From the NCBI RefSeq assembly GCF_030272615.1, contig NC_081415.1, positions 369,895,667 to 369,959,666 on the forward strand: 64,000 nt of DNA. The letters run 5' to 3'. The DNA is from Cryptomeria japonica. Taxonomy: Eukaryota > Streptophyta > Pinopsida > Cupressales > Cupressaceae. Positions 45,771 to 58,082 of the stretch are shown piece by piece. The stretch's first letter is position 1. Every line of letters begins with the position of its first letter. A model generated the notes under the pieces. It saw nothing but the letters and a program-made list of their open reading frames with translations. It was not told the origin of the DNA and did no database searches. Position numbers and translations under genes: made by a program.

Positions 45771-46987
45771 GATGAGGAAAAGTAGGTTAGCAAGATCAAG
45801 TGCGTGCAATATAAAATTAAACACAATAAAGAATTAAAAAATACAAAACAACCTTGATATACCTTCTTTCTTCACCTCCTCTGACTGGGTGGGAAGTGGA
45901 ATGTGTGCCCAAGATCTCCACTTGATTTTCTCCTTATGATTGAGGGATGTTGATTGATCTCCACCACACAAAAAAATTGATAGGATATTAGGTGATGGAT
46001 TGATGGATTAGCTATGGCAAGATTTGTGCATAATATGAATACAATGGGTGATTTCTTGCTTCAAATGGACAACATGACAATGTGGAAATGATGGATATCA
46101 TTATGAAGGGAGGAGACTCCAATTTATATATTGGAGGCACCCAAAATGGATGGCCAAGATTGAAGAGGAATGGAGGGCTAGGATTGAATGTGAGTGGGAG
46201 AGGATTTGAGAGGAAAAGTGGGAGATCCATGAGATTTTTCATAAAGGAATTTCTTGTCTCCACACTTCTTAAGTACATGGGGAAGAGTTCCCTGAGTAAC
46301 TTAGGAAGAGAGGAAGGAATTTAAAATTCCTTGGGAGAGGACAAGTGGAATTAAAAATTATCAGGAAAGAGGATGCATGGGGAGAATAAAAGATGCATGA
46401 ATTAAAAATTCCTTTGGAAGAAAGGGCATGGAGAGGTTCAAGGGATTTGGCATTCCTTAGATAGACAAAAGTGGGTGACATTTAAGGTTCGAGGATGATA
46501 TGAGAAAGCCATTTATGGCAAAGAGTTGACCCATCCCTAATCAAGGCGATTAGGGATGTGCAATTGATTAAGGGAAGTGATTAGGTGGGTTAATGAGGGA
46601 TTAGAGTGCAAGTGGGCAAGTTAGGAGGATGGGACATGAGGAGAGAGAATGAGTGGAGGAATATAAAATTGAAAGAAATAGTGATCATGATTAGGCTAAT
46701 TGGTGGGGGGATGTTTGTAGGAGTCAAGGAATTAGTTAATTGATTGGAATTAATTAGCTAATTAGGATTTAGAAGAAAAATTGGCTAAGGTTTGAGAATT
46801 GGAATAATTTTAGAAGAATAGGACAATTTATTTTGATAAATTAATTATAAGGCTAAGGTGACAAAATTAATTAAAATATAATTTAATTAATTTTAAGAAG
46901 AAATAGGACTGACATAATTAATGTAATTAATTATGTGGAAAGTATAAATTAATTACATATTAATTTAATTAATTTTAGGTGTCTACA
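45771..46987 (-). repeat. 3' LTR of Gypsy-C
   Basis: It begins (minus) TGTAGACACCTAAAA, as does the solo LTR at 5943-7190, and shares its AT-rich TTAATTAATT texture. The end at about 45771 is uncertain. A TATA-like TTTATATATTGG is present near 46112. Confidence 0.6.
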
Positions 46988-47001
46988 TTTTTCTCCTCTT
47001 T
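46988..47001 (-). other. Polypurine tract of Gypsy-C
   Basis: Minus-strand AAAGAGGAGAAAAA abuts TGTAGACACC. Confidence 0.75.
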
Positions 47002-50000
47002 TACGCACCGACAAAATTTGGTGACGAGTAAAAGATGAAGAAAGATGCCCCAGTGTGAAAACGTGGGTAAGAGATGCCCCCTTGAAAATTTAATCCGAAA
47101 ATTTTAAAATTTTACAAAAAAAAATCTTGGAAAAGAACAAAGTAACAAAAAAAGATGAGAAAGATGAGAATAAAAAGAATCGAAGAAAAGACATGGAGAA
47201 AGGTGGAAAAGAAGTGGAGATAGTGTGACAAAAAGGCTTATATAGGCCACACGGGGCCCATAGAAGGGTCATTTTCACAGTCATAAGTCCATGAGAAATA
47301 AAGATCCCAGAGTGAAGGAGCAAATATGGTGAGGATTCCACATCATGAGAAATGTGGCAAGAGGGTCAAACTTTTCCAGTGGCCAGTGGAGTATAGACAT
47401 CGATATGTACCCTTAAACTAGTTTAGTGTTTTGAGTAGAATATCATTTATTAGGGGCATTAATAAGGGTAAAATGGGTATTGGGGCATAAAAATTGATCA
47501 CTCAGTCAATGTCTCTATAGGGGGATCATCATGTACACAATAGATCCCCTTCTACGTAGGTGGAATATCACTTATGCAAGCGTTGTTCAGGCATTCGATG
47601 TCTACGAAGAGAGGGGATAGGGAGAAGGGTGTGGACTAAAGACGATTGTCTACGCTCTATAGAATGACTCCCAAGTCGTGGATTCAGAATCTCTGCAAGG
47701 AGAAACACCATCTCCACCTAAAAGAGAAAGAGGGGAGAAAGGAATAAATGAAAATGATTTGAGGGGCTTCCAAGGGATGCCCCAAGGCACATGAAGGTGG
47801 AAAAAAGAGGGGGGAAGGAATTAGAAAAAAAGCTGACATGAGTGGATGCATGGATGTAGGAGACACTAGGTCCACTATAGTCATGAGAGTGCTAGCCTCC
47901 CACAATGTAGTATTAGAGAAGACTCTTACCAGGACAAAGAGATGTGCTATATTATATTGGGTTGGGCTAGATGCAAAAGTGGTCAAGGATCCAAGCGCAC
48001 ACAACGATGATGACAACACCCATGGAGCGGTGGCATAGTGAGACATGTTCATTCCGTCTACCTACTGGAGAGACATCCATTACAATAGAGGATGAATGGT
48101 AGATCTTACGAGTACCCATTTGTTGTGTGATCCAAGAGTATCAACTAAAGCATGGGGAGCAATACCTTTGACACCCATGTTAGACTAACAACCATATAAG
48201 TTGTATACAAGACAGACTACGGATGCATGCCTATATGATGTGCTGATTATTTTTTATGGATGCAGGATGAGGTATTTATGATATATACATGATGTGGTAA
48301 ATTGTGACTAATGAAAAATGTGGGAAAATTGTAATATGCATGATTGCTATTATGAAGATATGCTAGGGTGCACATAGAAATATGCATGATTGTTATTATG
48401 ATGGTTATTGTAGAAATGTATAATGTAAAGCATAATGAATGGAATGATATGAAATGGTTATAATAATGTAAAAGGTGATATGAAATGAAATGATTACGAA
48501 ATAATATGAAGTAATATGAAATGATTATGCAATGAAACTTCTTCTAAAAATGAAATAAAATGAATTCTAAAACATAATAAAATGAAATCAACCCTAAAAA
48601 TGATATTATATGCAAATGATATAAAAATGAACTCTAACATACAATGTAATTCTCCTCAAGATAATGAAATGAATCCTATAATGATAATGGCGTGAAAGGA
48701 ATTCTACACTAATAATGAAATAATGAACTAAAAATGTAATGAAAATGAGATGAATGTACATGAATCCTAAAGGAAATATGGAAATAATGCAATGCAGTAA
48801 AGTGAATATAATCTATAAATGAATGCAGTCTACATGAATGCAACCTCACAAATATATGCAAATGGAGTGATTATTTGAATGGAGGTAGATTAATTTTTGT
48901 GAGTGTGCCAACCATGACACAATGAAATACATAGGATAGAGGAAGAAGAAGGGGGATGCATGAATAATTTAGAGTCTCCAAGACAAATGGATAAGATGAA
49001 ATGATTAGGTGGATGGAAAGTTAATGGATGGATGGGTTTTTTGTGTAAAATATGGAGAGAAAACCTATTTTTTATATTACAACGAATGATCTACACACTA
49101 ACTATAGAAGTTGGGATGTTGTGAATATCCAATGCATGGAATAGACTCTCAAACAATAAGTTATCTTAATGCACAAAAGTTCGCAAACACTTGATGATGG
49201 TGTAAATGTGAGACTATTGGGTCATACAAGAGAAACCACCAAACACGTCATACCACAAAAAGATGCCCCAATATACACCAATGCAAGACATACCAAGATA
49301 TAGATTGGTCAAGGTAGTCATAAATAGGTATAGACATAGGACACAAAATGAAAATCAAAGCGAAAAGATGAATCATGCAAATGACACACACATGACCAAC
49401 TAACATCTGTTTCCATGAGTAGGAAAAGGATCTAAAAAGACTATCAGACATGGGAAGGATGCATCCCAATGGGAAAGGAGAGTGGATATTATTGAAAAGA
49501 AGGCAAGGGGCCAAATGGATATGCAAGGTAAGAAGAGAGGGACATTGCCACTTAGATTTGATTAGCACAATGTTGATGGGTATTTGATTAACATGAAAGT
49601 CAAGAGAAGCTCAAATTGGCGGTAAAAGATCAGGATACTGAGAAATCTCAGTGTGATGGGGTGATCCTTATTCACTATTTGGAATATAGCTCATCATCTC
49701 AACGGGAGGAAGACAACAATAGAGGATCAATGAAAGGGTAAGTGTATGGAAGCGAGGCAAATAATACTTGTATGGATGGGAGAGGGGAATAATAGGTTCA
49801 GTATGGGTGAATGGAAAATTAATGGCTTACATTACTAAAGAAATAGAGAAGTGAAGGAGATGGTGCAAGTGGCAAGGATAGGTGGCGAACAAATTGCTAA
49901 CATCACTAAAGAAAAGTGGATGTAGGAGATTGTTACGATGTGATGAGAGTCCAAAGAGATGGTGGAATGGACTTATTTACCTTGGCGCCTGAAAAAAAAT

Positions 50001-50158
50001 TTCTTACCAAGGTACTTTCCCACAATGCCACAAAGTGGTTTTGACTAATGGACCAAAATATTTTTCTTTACATTTTTTTGTATTTTTAATACTTTTTGAT
50101 TTTTTTTTATCTTTTATCTATTTTTTGAAAATTGGGACTCCTTGAAGATCAAGCATAA
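47002..50158 (-). other. 3' region of Gypsy-C, no gene recognised
   Basis: Small ORFs are present on both strands but none has a known motif. A 66-codon plus-strand frame (47838-48038) lies where Gypsy-A has its antisense gene, but I cannot link it to a PMD. T-rich DNA at 50040-50130 (A-rich in the element's sense) corresponds to the stretch that follows pol in Gypsy-A. Confidence 0.55.
48390..48870. repeat. Low-complexity ATGAAAT-rich tract
   Basis: About 480 bp built of degenerate ATGAAATG and AATGATAT words without a fixed period. Confidence 0.75.
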
Positions 50159-51212
50159 TGTTGTTCACCAAAAGTGATAACCCAAGACACTTGCAAATCT
50201 ATCTATGAGATAGCCGATCTCAATCAATGAAACACCTCAGGGCTTGGACAACATAACATAGGATCCTAATGATCCTCCCGCACTTCAAGTTCTGCTAGAC
50301 CTAGGAGGGGACACCCTTTTGATGCATTAAATACAACAATCACAAACATAAGACTGCATCAACAATAAGCATACAAACCATTCCACAAGCTCACCAAATT
50401 AGGTAACATGTATAGATGCGCTGGATCTTATACAAATAATAGGTGAAATAGAGCTTTGGAAGGATAGAATATTAACCCATAAACATAAAGGGAAATAGAT
50501 TTATCTTTTAAATTGTTTGATCTGAAAAACATCCCCAAACTTGTAAGACCAGTGCCTTATCCAAGGGCAACAGAGTCACACATTACTCTATAAATGAAAG
50601 CTTATACTGCAAATCCATCTTCATTATTAAATATTCATGCATTTAATGCCTTGCATAAATGCAATACTTAGCTCACTCACATAAAATATCAAATCCAGAC
50701 ACTATATTCCATTATTCATGATATATTACAGAATTTAAATTCTTCCTTGAAGAATCCCTGCAATCAATCACAATTACCTCCTTGAGATAACGAATCTCAG
50801 CCTCCTTGAGGATCTGATTTGAATATAATGAAAATACAAATCCAGAAACAACTTCTGTGTGAATTTGTACATGCCTTACATACACAAGAACCTGCAACTA
50901 AGAACACCTATAGCAAAGAATTGAACTCCATTACTGAAAGGATAGCCTTGCTCTGTACAATCTTGAAGAATACTCAGAATTGGAAGCCATGAAAAAATGG
51001 AGCCATTCTCCAAATTTCTGGAACCCTTACAACTGAGAAGAATTGGGAATAAGGAGAGGAAAGAGAATCAAATCTGCAACTAAATTGCCAAGTGTCTCCT
51101 CTCTTACTAAATTTCGTTCCCATGGAAACTGCTTCCAAAATATCCCACATTTGTCAAAATTAACCTCATAACCAGATTCCTCATTCCGAGAGCTTTCCGA
51201 AAATATATAACA

Positions 51213-51471
51213 CTTTATACCCTGGCCAAAAATTGAGTCCTGGGCGAATTAATTCCCCAATGTGCACCATCATTTAAAATTTTCGAAATTTAATATAGTT
51301 TAAACTATATCATTTACAATTTTAATTTTAATTTTTTGCCTTTGATGTGCTCTAACGCCTTGCCACGTGGCGGCCTCCGATTGGTCGATGGGGTTCACCG
51401 GATGCCACCTAGGATGACACCTCATCACCACCATGTCATTTGCTTTGTCACTGCCACTTGGCCGCCACGTG
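51213..51471 (-). promoter_or_regulatory. Candidate LTR promoter: TATA box and two G-boxes
   Basis: Minus-strand GTATAAAG (51213-51220) lies 145 bp downstream of a G-box CCACGTGG (51363-51370); a second CACGTG is at 51466-51471. A CCAAT-type ATTGG lies near 51380. In the right LTR the TATA (59141-59146) and first G-box (59291-59296) remain, and the second reads CATGTG. G-boxes bind plant bZIP/bHLH factors. Function is inferred. Confidence 0.5.
51293..51310. repeat. 18-bp perfect palindrome in LARD-1 LTR
   Basis: ATATAGTTTAAACTATAT lies between the TATA box and the G-boxes, and is kept exactly in the right LTR (59220-59237). Confidence 0.9.
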
Positions 51472-51571
51472 TACGCCACCTCAGCGCCACCTAGGCGCCA
51501 CCTCTGCACCACCTCACCGGGATCCGCCTGCTGGACATCTGACTGTACCCACCGCCTATGCACCACCTAGC

Positions 51572-51761
51572 TTTCGCAACTTCGCAGGGTCTAACGTTCG
51601 TGCATCTTCAATCTGCGAAACCGCGCGGGCCATCGATCTCCATCTAACATGCTCGACCTTTATCCTTTTCGCAACTTCGCAGGGCTTAACGTTCGAGCAT
51701 CTCGCCTTCGCGAAACTGCGCGCATCGTTGATCCATCTCGAACTTGCTCACTGGTTAAGCT
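51572..51761. repeat. 95-bp tandem duplication in LARD-1 LTR
   Basis: TTTCGCAACTTCGCAGGG starts at 51572 and 51667; copies are imperfect and CpG-rich. The pair is also in the right LTR (about 59511-59700), where several CpG sites have become TpG or CpA. Confidence 0.85.
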
Positions 51762-54231
51762 GACCTTTCTCTGCAAAACTGTGCCTTCTTGCCTCAGGAA
51801 GCGTGCCTACGTGGGGTCCACCTGGTCGCTGCTCAGTCATCTCTTCCATCGCCTTAGGATTCGTGCTCGCACATGGGCCCACCTTGGGCGCCCATAGGCA
51901 CCATCCGTCAAAAGCCTTTATGGCTTTGACATATTACTACTGTAGGCTATTTCTTATAAACATTTAAAAACTCCGATACCCAAGCGATGTGGGATAATTC
52001 ATTTTTGCCTGTAGTTGCACTTTGGAGCTTTTCTTTGGGTTTTAATGGTGATTTTCATCATTTTCTCATGCCACACAGAGGGATACATTGCTGCTGCTGG
52101 AGGGAGAGCACATAAGAGAGGAGCTACAACTAACTTTGTTTGCATTTACTTTGGCAGACACCACATTCAGCTCCATTACCACGCACCTTCTTCCAATTCC
52201 ACGCAGACAGAGGGGGGAGCTGGCTAGTATTTGTTGGAGGTTTCACGTGGAGGGAGAGTTAGCAAAAAACATGGCACTGTCATTTGTTTACAATGTTTGA
52301 TGCTGCCAAAGCAACGTTACTTGCTGTTGATGAGGATTTCTGCATTCAGTAACTTATTTTAAAACTTCTTAACTTGCGTCTTCTAGCCACCACAAAAGAT
52401 CCACGCCATAGAAGAGGGAGGAAGAGACTAGCCATTTTAAACCAGCAAATTGTATTTATTAGAGGGTTCCTTGTTTTAGTCAACCACGCAGGGAATGATA
52501 TTGCTGTTTGCATTAACTCTCCAATTGTAAATGCTTTGAAGTTTAAAATTTGCTGCCTTCTTTACCATTTTGTTCAAGGTTCTAATCCATTTAATTGGAT
52601 TTGCTGAGAGTTTTCAATGGCTGCCCATGTGCATTTGTAGAAAAATTTATTGCTGAAGGTTTATGCTTCAATCTTCACTTGCTAAAAACATTTCATGTTC
52701 TGCTCCTTCTCCAAATGATGTACATGGGGGTTTTAACTGGTATTCACTTGTCAATTGTAATGATTCAATTTCAAATGTGGCCCTTTACTACTCCAGACTA
52801 CACACATCGAATCACCTTTTGTTGCATTGGTTGAAGTTTAATGCTGAAGTTTAATGCCTCCCCTTCTCAAGAAAGGAAAAACACAACTATTCACTTCACA
52901 AACCATTCATCATCATATCTTTATAACTTTTCATTGTGCCATCGGTGAATTGTAGTCGAGCCAGTATGGATATTGCCAAGAAAAAAAGAACATTTCACCA
53001 TTAAAATTAATGCCCCGGCATGAGCCAGGTCAGGCCTCAAAGTGGGTCCGACTAATTTTTTTTTCGTTTTTAGACAACTGACCTCTAAAACACCTCATGA
53101 ACCTCAAACATAACTCTGGAAATGATCGGCATCGTTTTCGGATCATTAATCCACATTTTACAACCTTCAGGCGATTACGCCACAATTTTCGCATTTAATC
53201 GCGAAGACGTAATTTTCAAACCTGTCAAAACACCTTTTTGGAGCTTGCCATCTGATAGGCGTGTACTCTGATATACAAGGATGACTTCTACCAAATAGTT
53301 TCTCAAGACGAGTCCCAAGCGAAGAGATATTAATTTTTGAAAATGCCCAACTGGCTTTGTCGACATTGCGGACCTGATGAAGTCAATGTCCTAGCAACAC
53401 ATGACGCCTTTCTCAAAAATATCAAATGACCTCTGTAGGCCCTCAAATTTGAAACATGAGTACCTTTAAATACATATTAAAACTTAGAATTCTTAGTTTG
53501 ATCACCAGACTGACAGGATGCAAATGGTGCACTCACAAAAATGGCTACATTAATTGATATATCACTGAAAGTGCAGATAACTGAAATTGATGGCAAAATG
53601 AGCTCTTGTGAAAACCGATCAAACGGATTGGTCGAGGCTTGAAATTTGAAATGTAGCTCATCATTTATACCAACATTAGCCCAGAACAAACATTATGGCA
53701 TGATTCTTATTGAGGCAACTTTTACACTCATGCGAAATAGGGCTCCGACTAGCTGTCGAAACAGGGACTTGCCAAAACACACAAACTACAAACGGATTCG
53801 GCTTTGAAAACTGAGCAAATGGATTCATCAAGACTTGAAATTTTGCATACTGACTCACATTTATGCATAGAATTGAATCCATTTTGAAATTATCCATGAA
53901 AACCAACAAGGAAAAAGATGTAATCGCTCAAAGTAGGCTACTCCATAAAATCTGCATTTGTGCCTAAGATGCACTTTCAGCTCACCCCTTGAAATGGGTA
54001 CTTGGTAAACTTATCCAAACTGAATTCTGAAAGTTGCACATCACTGAATAGGCCAAATGAAAGGTGTGGGACATGAATCCCGACCTTACCCCCTGAAGAT
54101 CAACTGGCTTCATTTACCTCCTTGCTAGCTAGGCCATTCAAACTGACTCATTTAGGTACTTTTCTGACATGCAGAGCAAAATTTTGAATTGGGCCTTTAA
54201 AATTTGACTCAATTTTAATTAGTCCCAATAG

Positions 54232-54255
54232 TGGCTCTGACTGGGGATGGTTGAT
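54232..54255 (+). repeat. Inverted PBS-like sequence at the 3' end of the LARD-1 internal domain
   Basis: TGGCTCTGACTGGGG followed by ATGGTTGAT begins one base inside the left LTR. ACTGGGGATGGTTGAT (54240-54255) is the exact reverse complement of 58053-58068 next to the right LTR. A PPT would be expected here instead; the nearest purine run (minus GAGATGAGAAGAAATGAGAA, 54318-54337) is about 90 bp away. Confidence 0.85.
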
Positions 54256-54753
54256 TGCAAGATCAACACAAGAATCCAGATATCTTTGGTTAAGCAGACC
54301 ACCCAAAAACGGATCATTCTCATTTCTTCTCATCTCATTTCAAAAACAGGGCATCCTTATTCAACCCAAACAGCAGGGCACTTTATTGAAAACCACACAA
54401 TTGAAGCAAAGCAACTATACAATATATACAAACAAACTCACAATTGATTATAAACTGCTCAACTTTCCTCAACACTTACCTCTGTCAAAAATCTGATTTT
54501 CATCTCTTGGTATTATGACCTGAACAAAGGCATCTTCCCGTAACAACTAAGCATAATTCTTATAATCAACCTCTTTTGTCTCATCACTGTAACAACTAGT
54601 GTGCTTACCTCTTGTCTGATTCTGAACTTTGTCATCACATGCTACTTCAACACAAGTAAAAACATGAGACAATTCACCATAGAGGCCTTCCCACAAGATA
54701 CCATGCATTTCACTATCCCCATCAATTCTACCATTTGCAAAGACATCATCATG
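54256..54753 (-). other. 3' part of the LARD-1 internal domain
   Basis: No coding signal beyond short ORFs; contains the displaced purine run. Confidence 0.5.
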
Positions 54754-55480
54754 CTAAACTTGAAAAATAAAACACTCATTCTCAACATTGCAATTCCTAT
54801 CAGCACATGTCTTATTATCATTTAAATTCATAGAATGAGGGGCATTACTAATCAACTGATGCAAACAAGGAACATGAACATTACAATCCGGATGTGATAC
54901 TTCACTATGTAGATCATACCTCATACTATCCTTGCTTATCAAACTAAAAACCTCTGCATTCTCAACATCCCATTCATGGAAAAGAATGCATACCTCCGGC
55001 TGAAGCAAATCCTCAGCTAACTCTCTCTTTCAGGCTTACATCCACTTGAAACACTTTCATTCGTGGTTTTGAATGATCATCACATAATCCATGCCTCTTA
55101 CCTTCATCATGAAATAATTTTTCACAACCTATGCTATTGCTGTTCGGAATTTCATCAGTATTATGGACTGGTTCATCATCTACAACATTTGGCTGATCAG
55201 TTATCTCTTCATACAAAGGGTTAGAAACAAAATGAAGAATCCCCTTATGAACATTATGACACTGAAGTGGCTGGTCCGTATCTATATCAGCATTGAATAA
55301 AACATTAGTAAAATTGCTAAAGACACCATCCATTCGATCATCATAATCATCTTCATTAGACAAAAAAGAAATTGAAACTTGGCTGGAACAATTCTCAGTG
55401 TTCCATGTTTCACATTCATGAGATTTTATCCTATGACCATCATTCTGAAAATTAAGATAATCATACTTATCTTGGCACAA
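54754..55480 (-). pseudogene. Downstream extension of LARD-1 Gag in shifted frames
   Basis: Two frames (55480-55013, 155 codons; 55008-54754, 84 codons) continue the acidic, Asn/Asp/Cys-rich composition of the Gag tail. Each begins where the previous one stops, so small frameshifts near 55480 and 55020 probably cut one longer protein. No known domain, zinc knuckle or protease motif is present. They could also be separate small ORFs. Confidence 0.5.
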
Positions 55481-57194
55481 CTAAAATTTCTTCACCAATA
55501 GAATACTCGTCATTAGCCAAAGAAAGAAAATGAACATCGCTGCAATTTACTTCATCAGATGGGTTTTCAGCATGTTCACTAAAATTTTCTGTCATAAAAC
55601 CATTTGTTAGATCAACATGTTCATCAAGTATACAAACATTCAATTCACAGTCCTTTTCCGAAGAATCGTCTTCAATATATTGCAGAAGGTCTTCATCAAC
55701 AGCTCGAAGGCTCTCCAACATTTGAACCTCCTTGTCCACAACTTCAAGAGCTTTCTTAAGTTCTGCAATCTTTTGGACTTGCATTGCACTTTGCTGTTCC
55801 ATGTGAGATTCCGTAAAATTTTCTCCATCCATGTGTGCTATATCTTCATTGCAATCACTCATACCATCACAATTTTCTGAATTAACATTGTGCATAACTT
55901 TCAAAATAGAAAGATTATCTTCATGATTACAAGAAGTGAAGTCTGAAGTGAAATTTGAAAATAGATTTACTTCATCCTCAACACAATTAAGATTATCAAT
56001 ATCTAAGTGAGGATCAACTATTGTTTGCACTAAACAATTCTGATTTTCATCATATGGTACATTTTCGCTTGCACAAACAACAACACTTAGTAATCCCTTT
56101 GCATTTGGAATTTCAACATCAAATTCATCAGCAACATGTACAGATTGATGGTCATCACCATCATTATTTTCATTAATATTATCCTGGAGAGATGCATGAT
56201 TCACTTGGTAGTTGGCAGCCACATAATCAACATAACCGGCATACAAATCAAATGGTACATATCCCTTGTATATATCGATCTCCGTATCAACATTATCACA
56301 ACATTGCACACCAATTATTCCATCATCACTGTGAGAGGAGACCGACATTAACAGCAGAGGATCTTGACTCTCATTCAAATCTGAAACACATGCATCAACA
56401 AAACTTTTCGAAACTGCAGAGCTTGATGCACCTAGACAAGGAATGATTGGTTGAGTTTCACATGGTATTTCACCATCGAAGGCATTTTGATAAGGAACTA
56501 CAGCAGACACAAATTTCTTGGCTATCCCAAATTTCAAATTATTTTCAATGTCTCTAGCTGTGTTAAAAGCTTCATACAAGGTCTTAGGTTCTTTGTTTCT
56601 CAATAGGAAACCCATCTTCTTACCAAAAGCACTCATATAAATATCCAGACATACCATATCATCAAACTTATACTTTCTGGAAATTTTAGTCAATGCTTGT
56701 GAAAATCTGATGTTAAATGTTGGTACCAATTCATCTTCCCTGATTTGTATATAAATGAATTCTTTCAACAAGTCAGAATCACTCACCTTCTCATCAAATT
56801 GATCCATGAAATCTGAAACCAATTCTTCCCATGAGGTAATAGAATTCACTGGCAAAAAAGAGAACCAATCTCTTGCATCCTCTTTCAATGACTGAACAAA
56901 CAATTTCATGCATACATCTTCTTGGCAAATTTCAAACTCTCCTATCAAATCTGAAAATCTTTTCAAATGTTGACATGCTGATTCCGATTTCTTCCCACTG
57001 AAAATTGACAAATACTTTCTAATTTTTGTGGGTATAGGATTTGGGTAACCCAGAATATCTCTGAAATTTAGAGCAGCATAATGGTTCATGACGAAACTTC
57101 TCCTATTATATGGTTGTGACACTTCACCAGGCATGGCTCTATGTGGAAATACACAAGACTGAAAAACTTCACTATTCATTTTTCTTACTTCCAC
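55467..57194 (-). CDS. LARD-1 Gag-like protein, 575 codons, open
   Basis: This is the only long open gene in the window. Residues about 60-240 form a Retrotrans_gag (capsid) domain: YLSIFSGKKSESACQHLKRF, KLFVQSLKEDARDWFSFLP, ITSWEELVSDFMDQFDE, IQIREDELVPTFNIRFSQAL and LYEAFNTARDIENNLKFG. The rest is acidic and low in known motifs, with a coiled coil at about 470-510 (VQKIAELKKALEVVDKEVQM). No CCHC knuckle. ATG 57194 is chosen because it opens the frame about 870 bp after the PBS. Gag would form particles that package element RNA, so the element may supply its own capsid while borrowing pol. The original stop may be further on, since the downstream frames look related. Confidence 0.85.
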   Translation of the reverse strand: MEVRKMNSEVFQSCVFPHRAMPGEVSQPYNRRSFVMNHYAALNFRDILGYPNPIPTKIRKYLSIFSGKKSESACQHLKRFSDLIGEFEICQEDVCMKLFVQSLKEDARDWFSFLPVNSITSWEELVSDFMDQFDEKVSDSDLLKEFIYIQIREDELVPTFNIRFSQALTKISRKYKFDDMVCLDIYMSAFGKKMGFLLRNKEPKTLYEAFNTARDIENNLKFGIAKKFVSAVVPYQNAFDGEIPCETQPIIPCLGASSSAVSKSFVDACVSDLNESQDPLLLMSVSSHSDDGIIGVQCCDNVDTEIDIYKGYVPFDLYAGYVDYVAANYQVNHASLQDNINENNDGDDHQSVHVADEFDVEIPNAKGLLSVVVCASENVPYDENQNCLVQTIVDPHLDIDNLNCVEDEVNLFSNFTSDFTSCNHEDNLSILKVMHNVNSENCDGMSDCNEDIAHMDGENFTESHMEQQSAMQVQKIAELKKALEVVDKEVQMLESLRAVDEDLLQYIEDDSSEKDCELNVCILDEHVDLTNGFMTENFSEHAENPSDEVNCSDVHFLSLANDEYSIGEEILVVPR

Positions 57195-57953
57195 AAATGA
57201 TTATACAACCTCAGATAAAAGAATGAAACACTTCAAGCACAAATCCTTATACTGAAACTGTTCATAACATTGCTTGACATAGAACTTTTCCAAATTTGCA
57301 TACTATAACAGAAGAACATACACTCTGGACATTTCAGTAGAATAAATATGCAAAATGGACTTTGAGATCCCCTCTTTCCCTCTTTACTAGTGTTGTTCAC
57401 TAAATGGGGAAACTATTTTAGTAATTCAATTTTTCAGAGGAAATTGTTTTGTTTTTGAATCCTTTGAAAATACCTGGAGATTTGCAGTTGTAAAACTTGT
57501 AGATCTGAAGATTTACTTCACCTTTAGCACGGTCTTTTACATTAGAGTCGCCACCTCTTGCATAGAAGATATTTTGAACAGCAGAACTATTCAATCACAA
57601 ATTTAATTCTCTGTTTCTCTTTCAATCTTGCTGCAATCAACACTCTTCCAGGCTATTTAACACTGGTATGAACCACAGAGTTGCCACCCATTAAGGAATT
57701 GGGGAAAAATTTGCACACAGCTGAAAGAACTTCTCACAACTTTCAACCATGCATTCACTGTTACTCCTTCATAAAACATGATATGAAACACATATCACTC
57801 TACAGATCCAGAACAAGGAACACTTTCTAACTCATAAATTCACTTTCACACTCTGTGCATACACAATGGACAGACTGGCTGGATATGAAATTGATAGAAC
57901 GAAGGATACATTCAACTTCTGACCTCATCAATCAAACATTCAAATCCATTAAG
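57195..57953 (-). other. LARD-1 leader between PBS and gag
   Basis: No coding sequence seen. Confidence 0.6.
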
Positions 57954-57971
57954 TCCCCAACAGAGTCGCCA
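57954..57971 (-). other. Inner PBS-like sequence of LARD-1
   Basis: Minus-strand TGGCGACTCTGTTGGGGA, preceded by ACAACAAAAA as if it followed an LTR end. It is closer to the PBS form known from plant gypsy elements than the copy next to the LTR. Confidence 0.7.
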
Positions 57972-58060
57972 TTTTTGTTGTGGTGACTCGGATGGGATAA
58001 TCTCAACCTTATATGAATTAATTCTTTCTTAACCAGAGGCTCTTGACAGTTCATCAACCA

Positions 58061-58078
58061 TCCCCAGTAAAGTCACCA
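58061..58078 (-). other. PBS-like sequence of LARD-1 next to the 5' LTR
   Basis: Minus-strand TGGTGACTTTACTGGGGA, four A residues after the LTR end (GAACAACA). It differs from the inner copy mainly by C-to-T and G-to-A type changes. Confidence 0.75.
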
Positions 58079-58082
58079 TTTT

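Larger units (their letters stand above)
50159..54230 (-). repeat. 3' LTR of LARD-1 (4072 bp)
   Basis: Plus-strand ends are TGTTGTTCACC and GTCCCAATA (CAACA in the other copy). It carries a GC-rich promoter-like island at 51360-51760. Small ORFs inside are present in both LTRs only because the LTRs are alike; none has a known motif. Confidence 0.93.

Noticed and set aside
47684-48052. 122-codon minus-strand ORF with hydrophobic runs
   Set aside because: No known motif and no coding signal around it; lies in the non-coding 3' region of Gypsy-C.
52015-52300. Small ORFs (about 70 codons) kept in both LARD-1 LTRs
   Set aside because: LTRs of one element are alike by origin, so keeping them is no evidence for coding.
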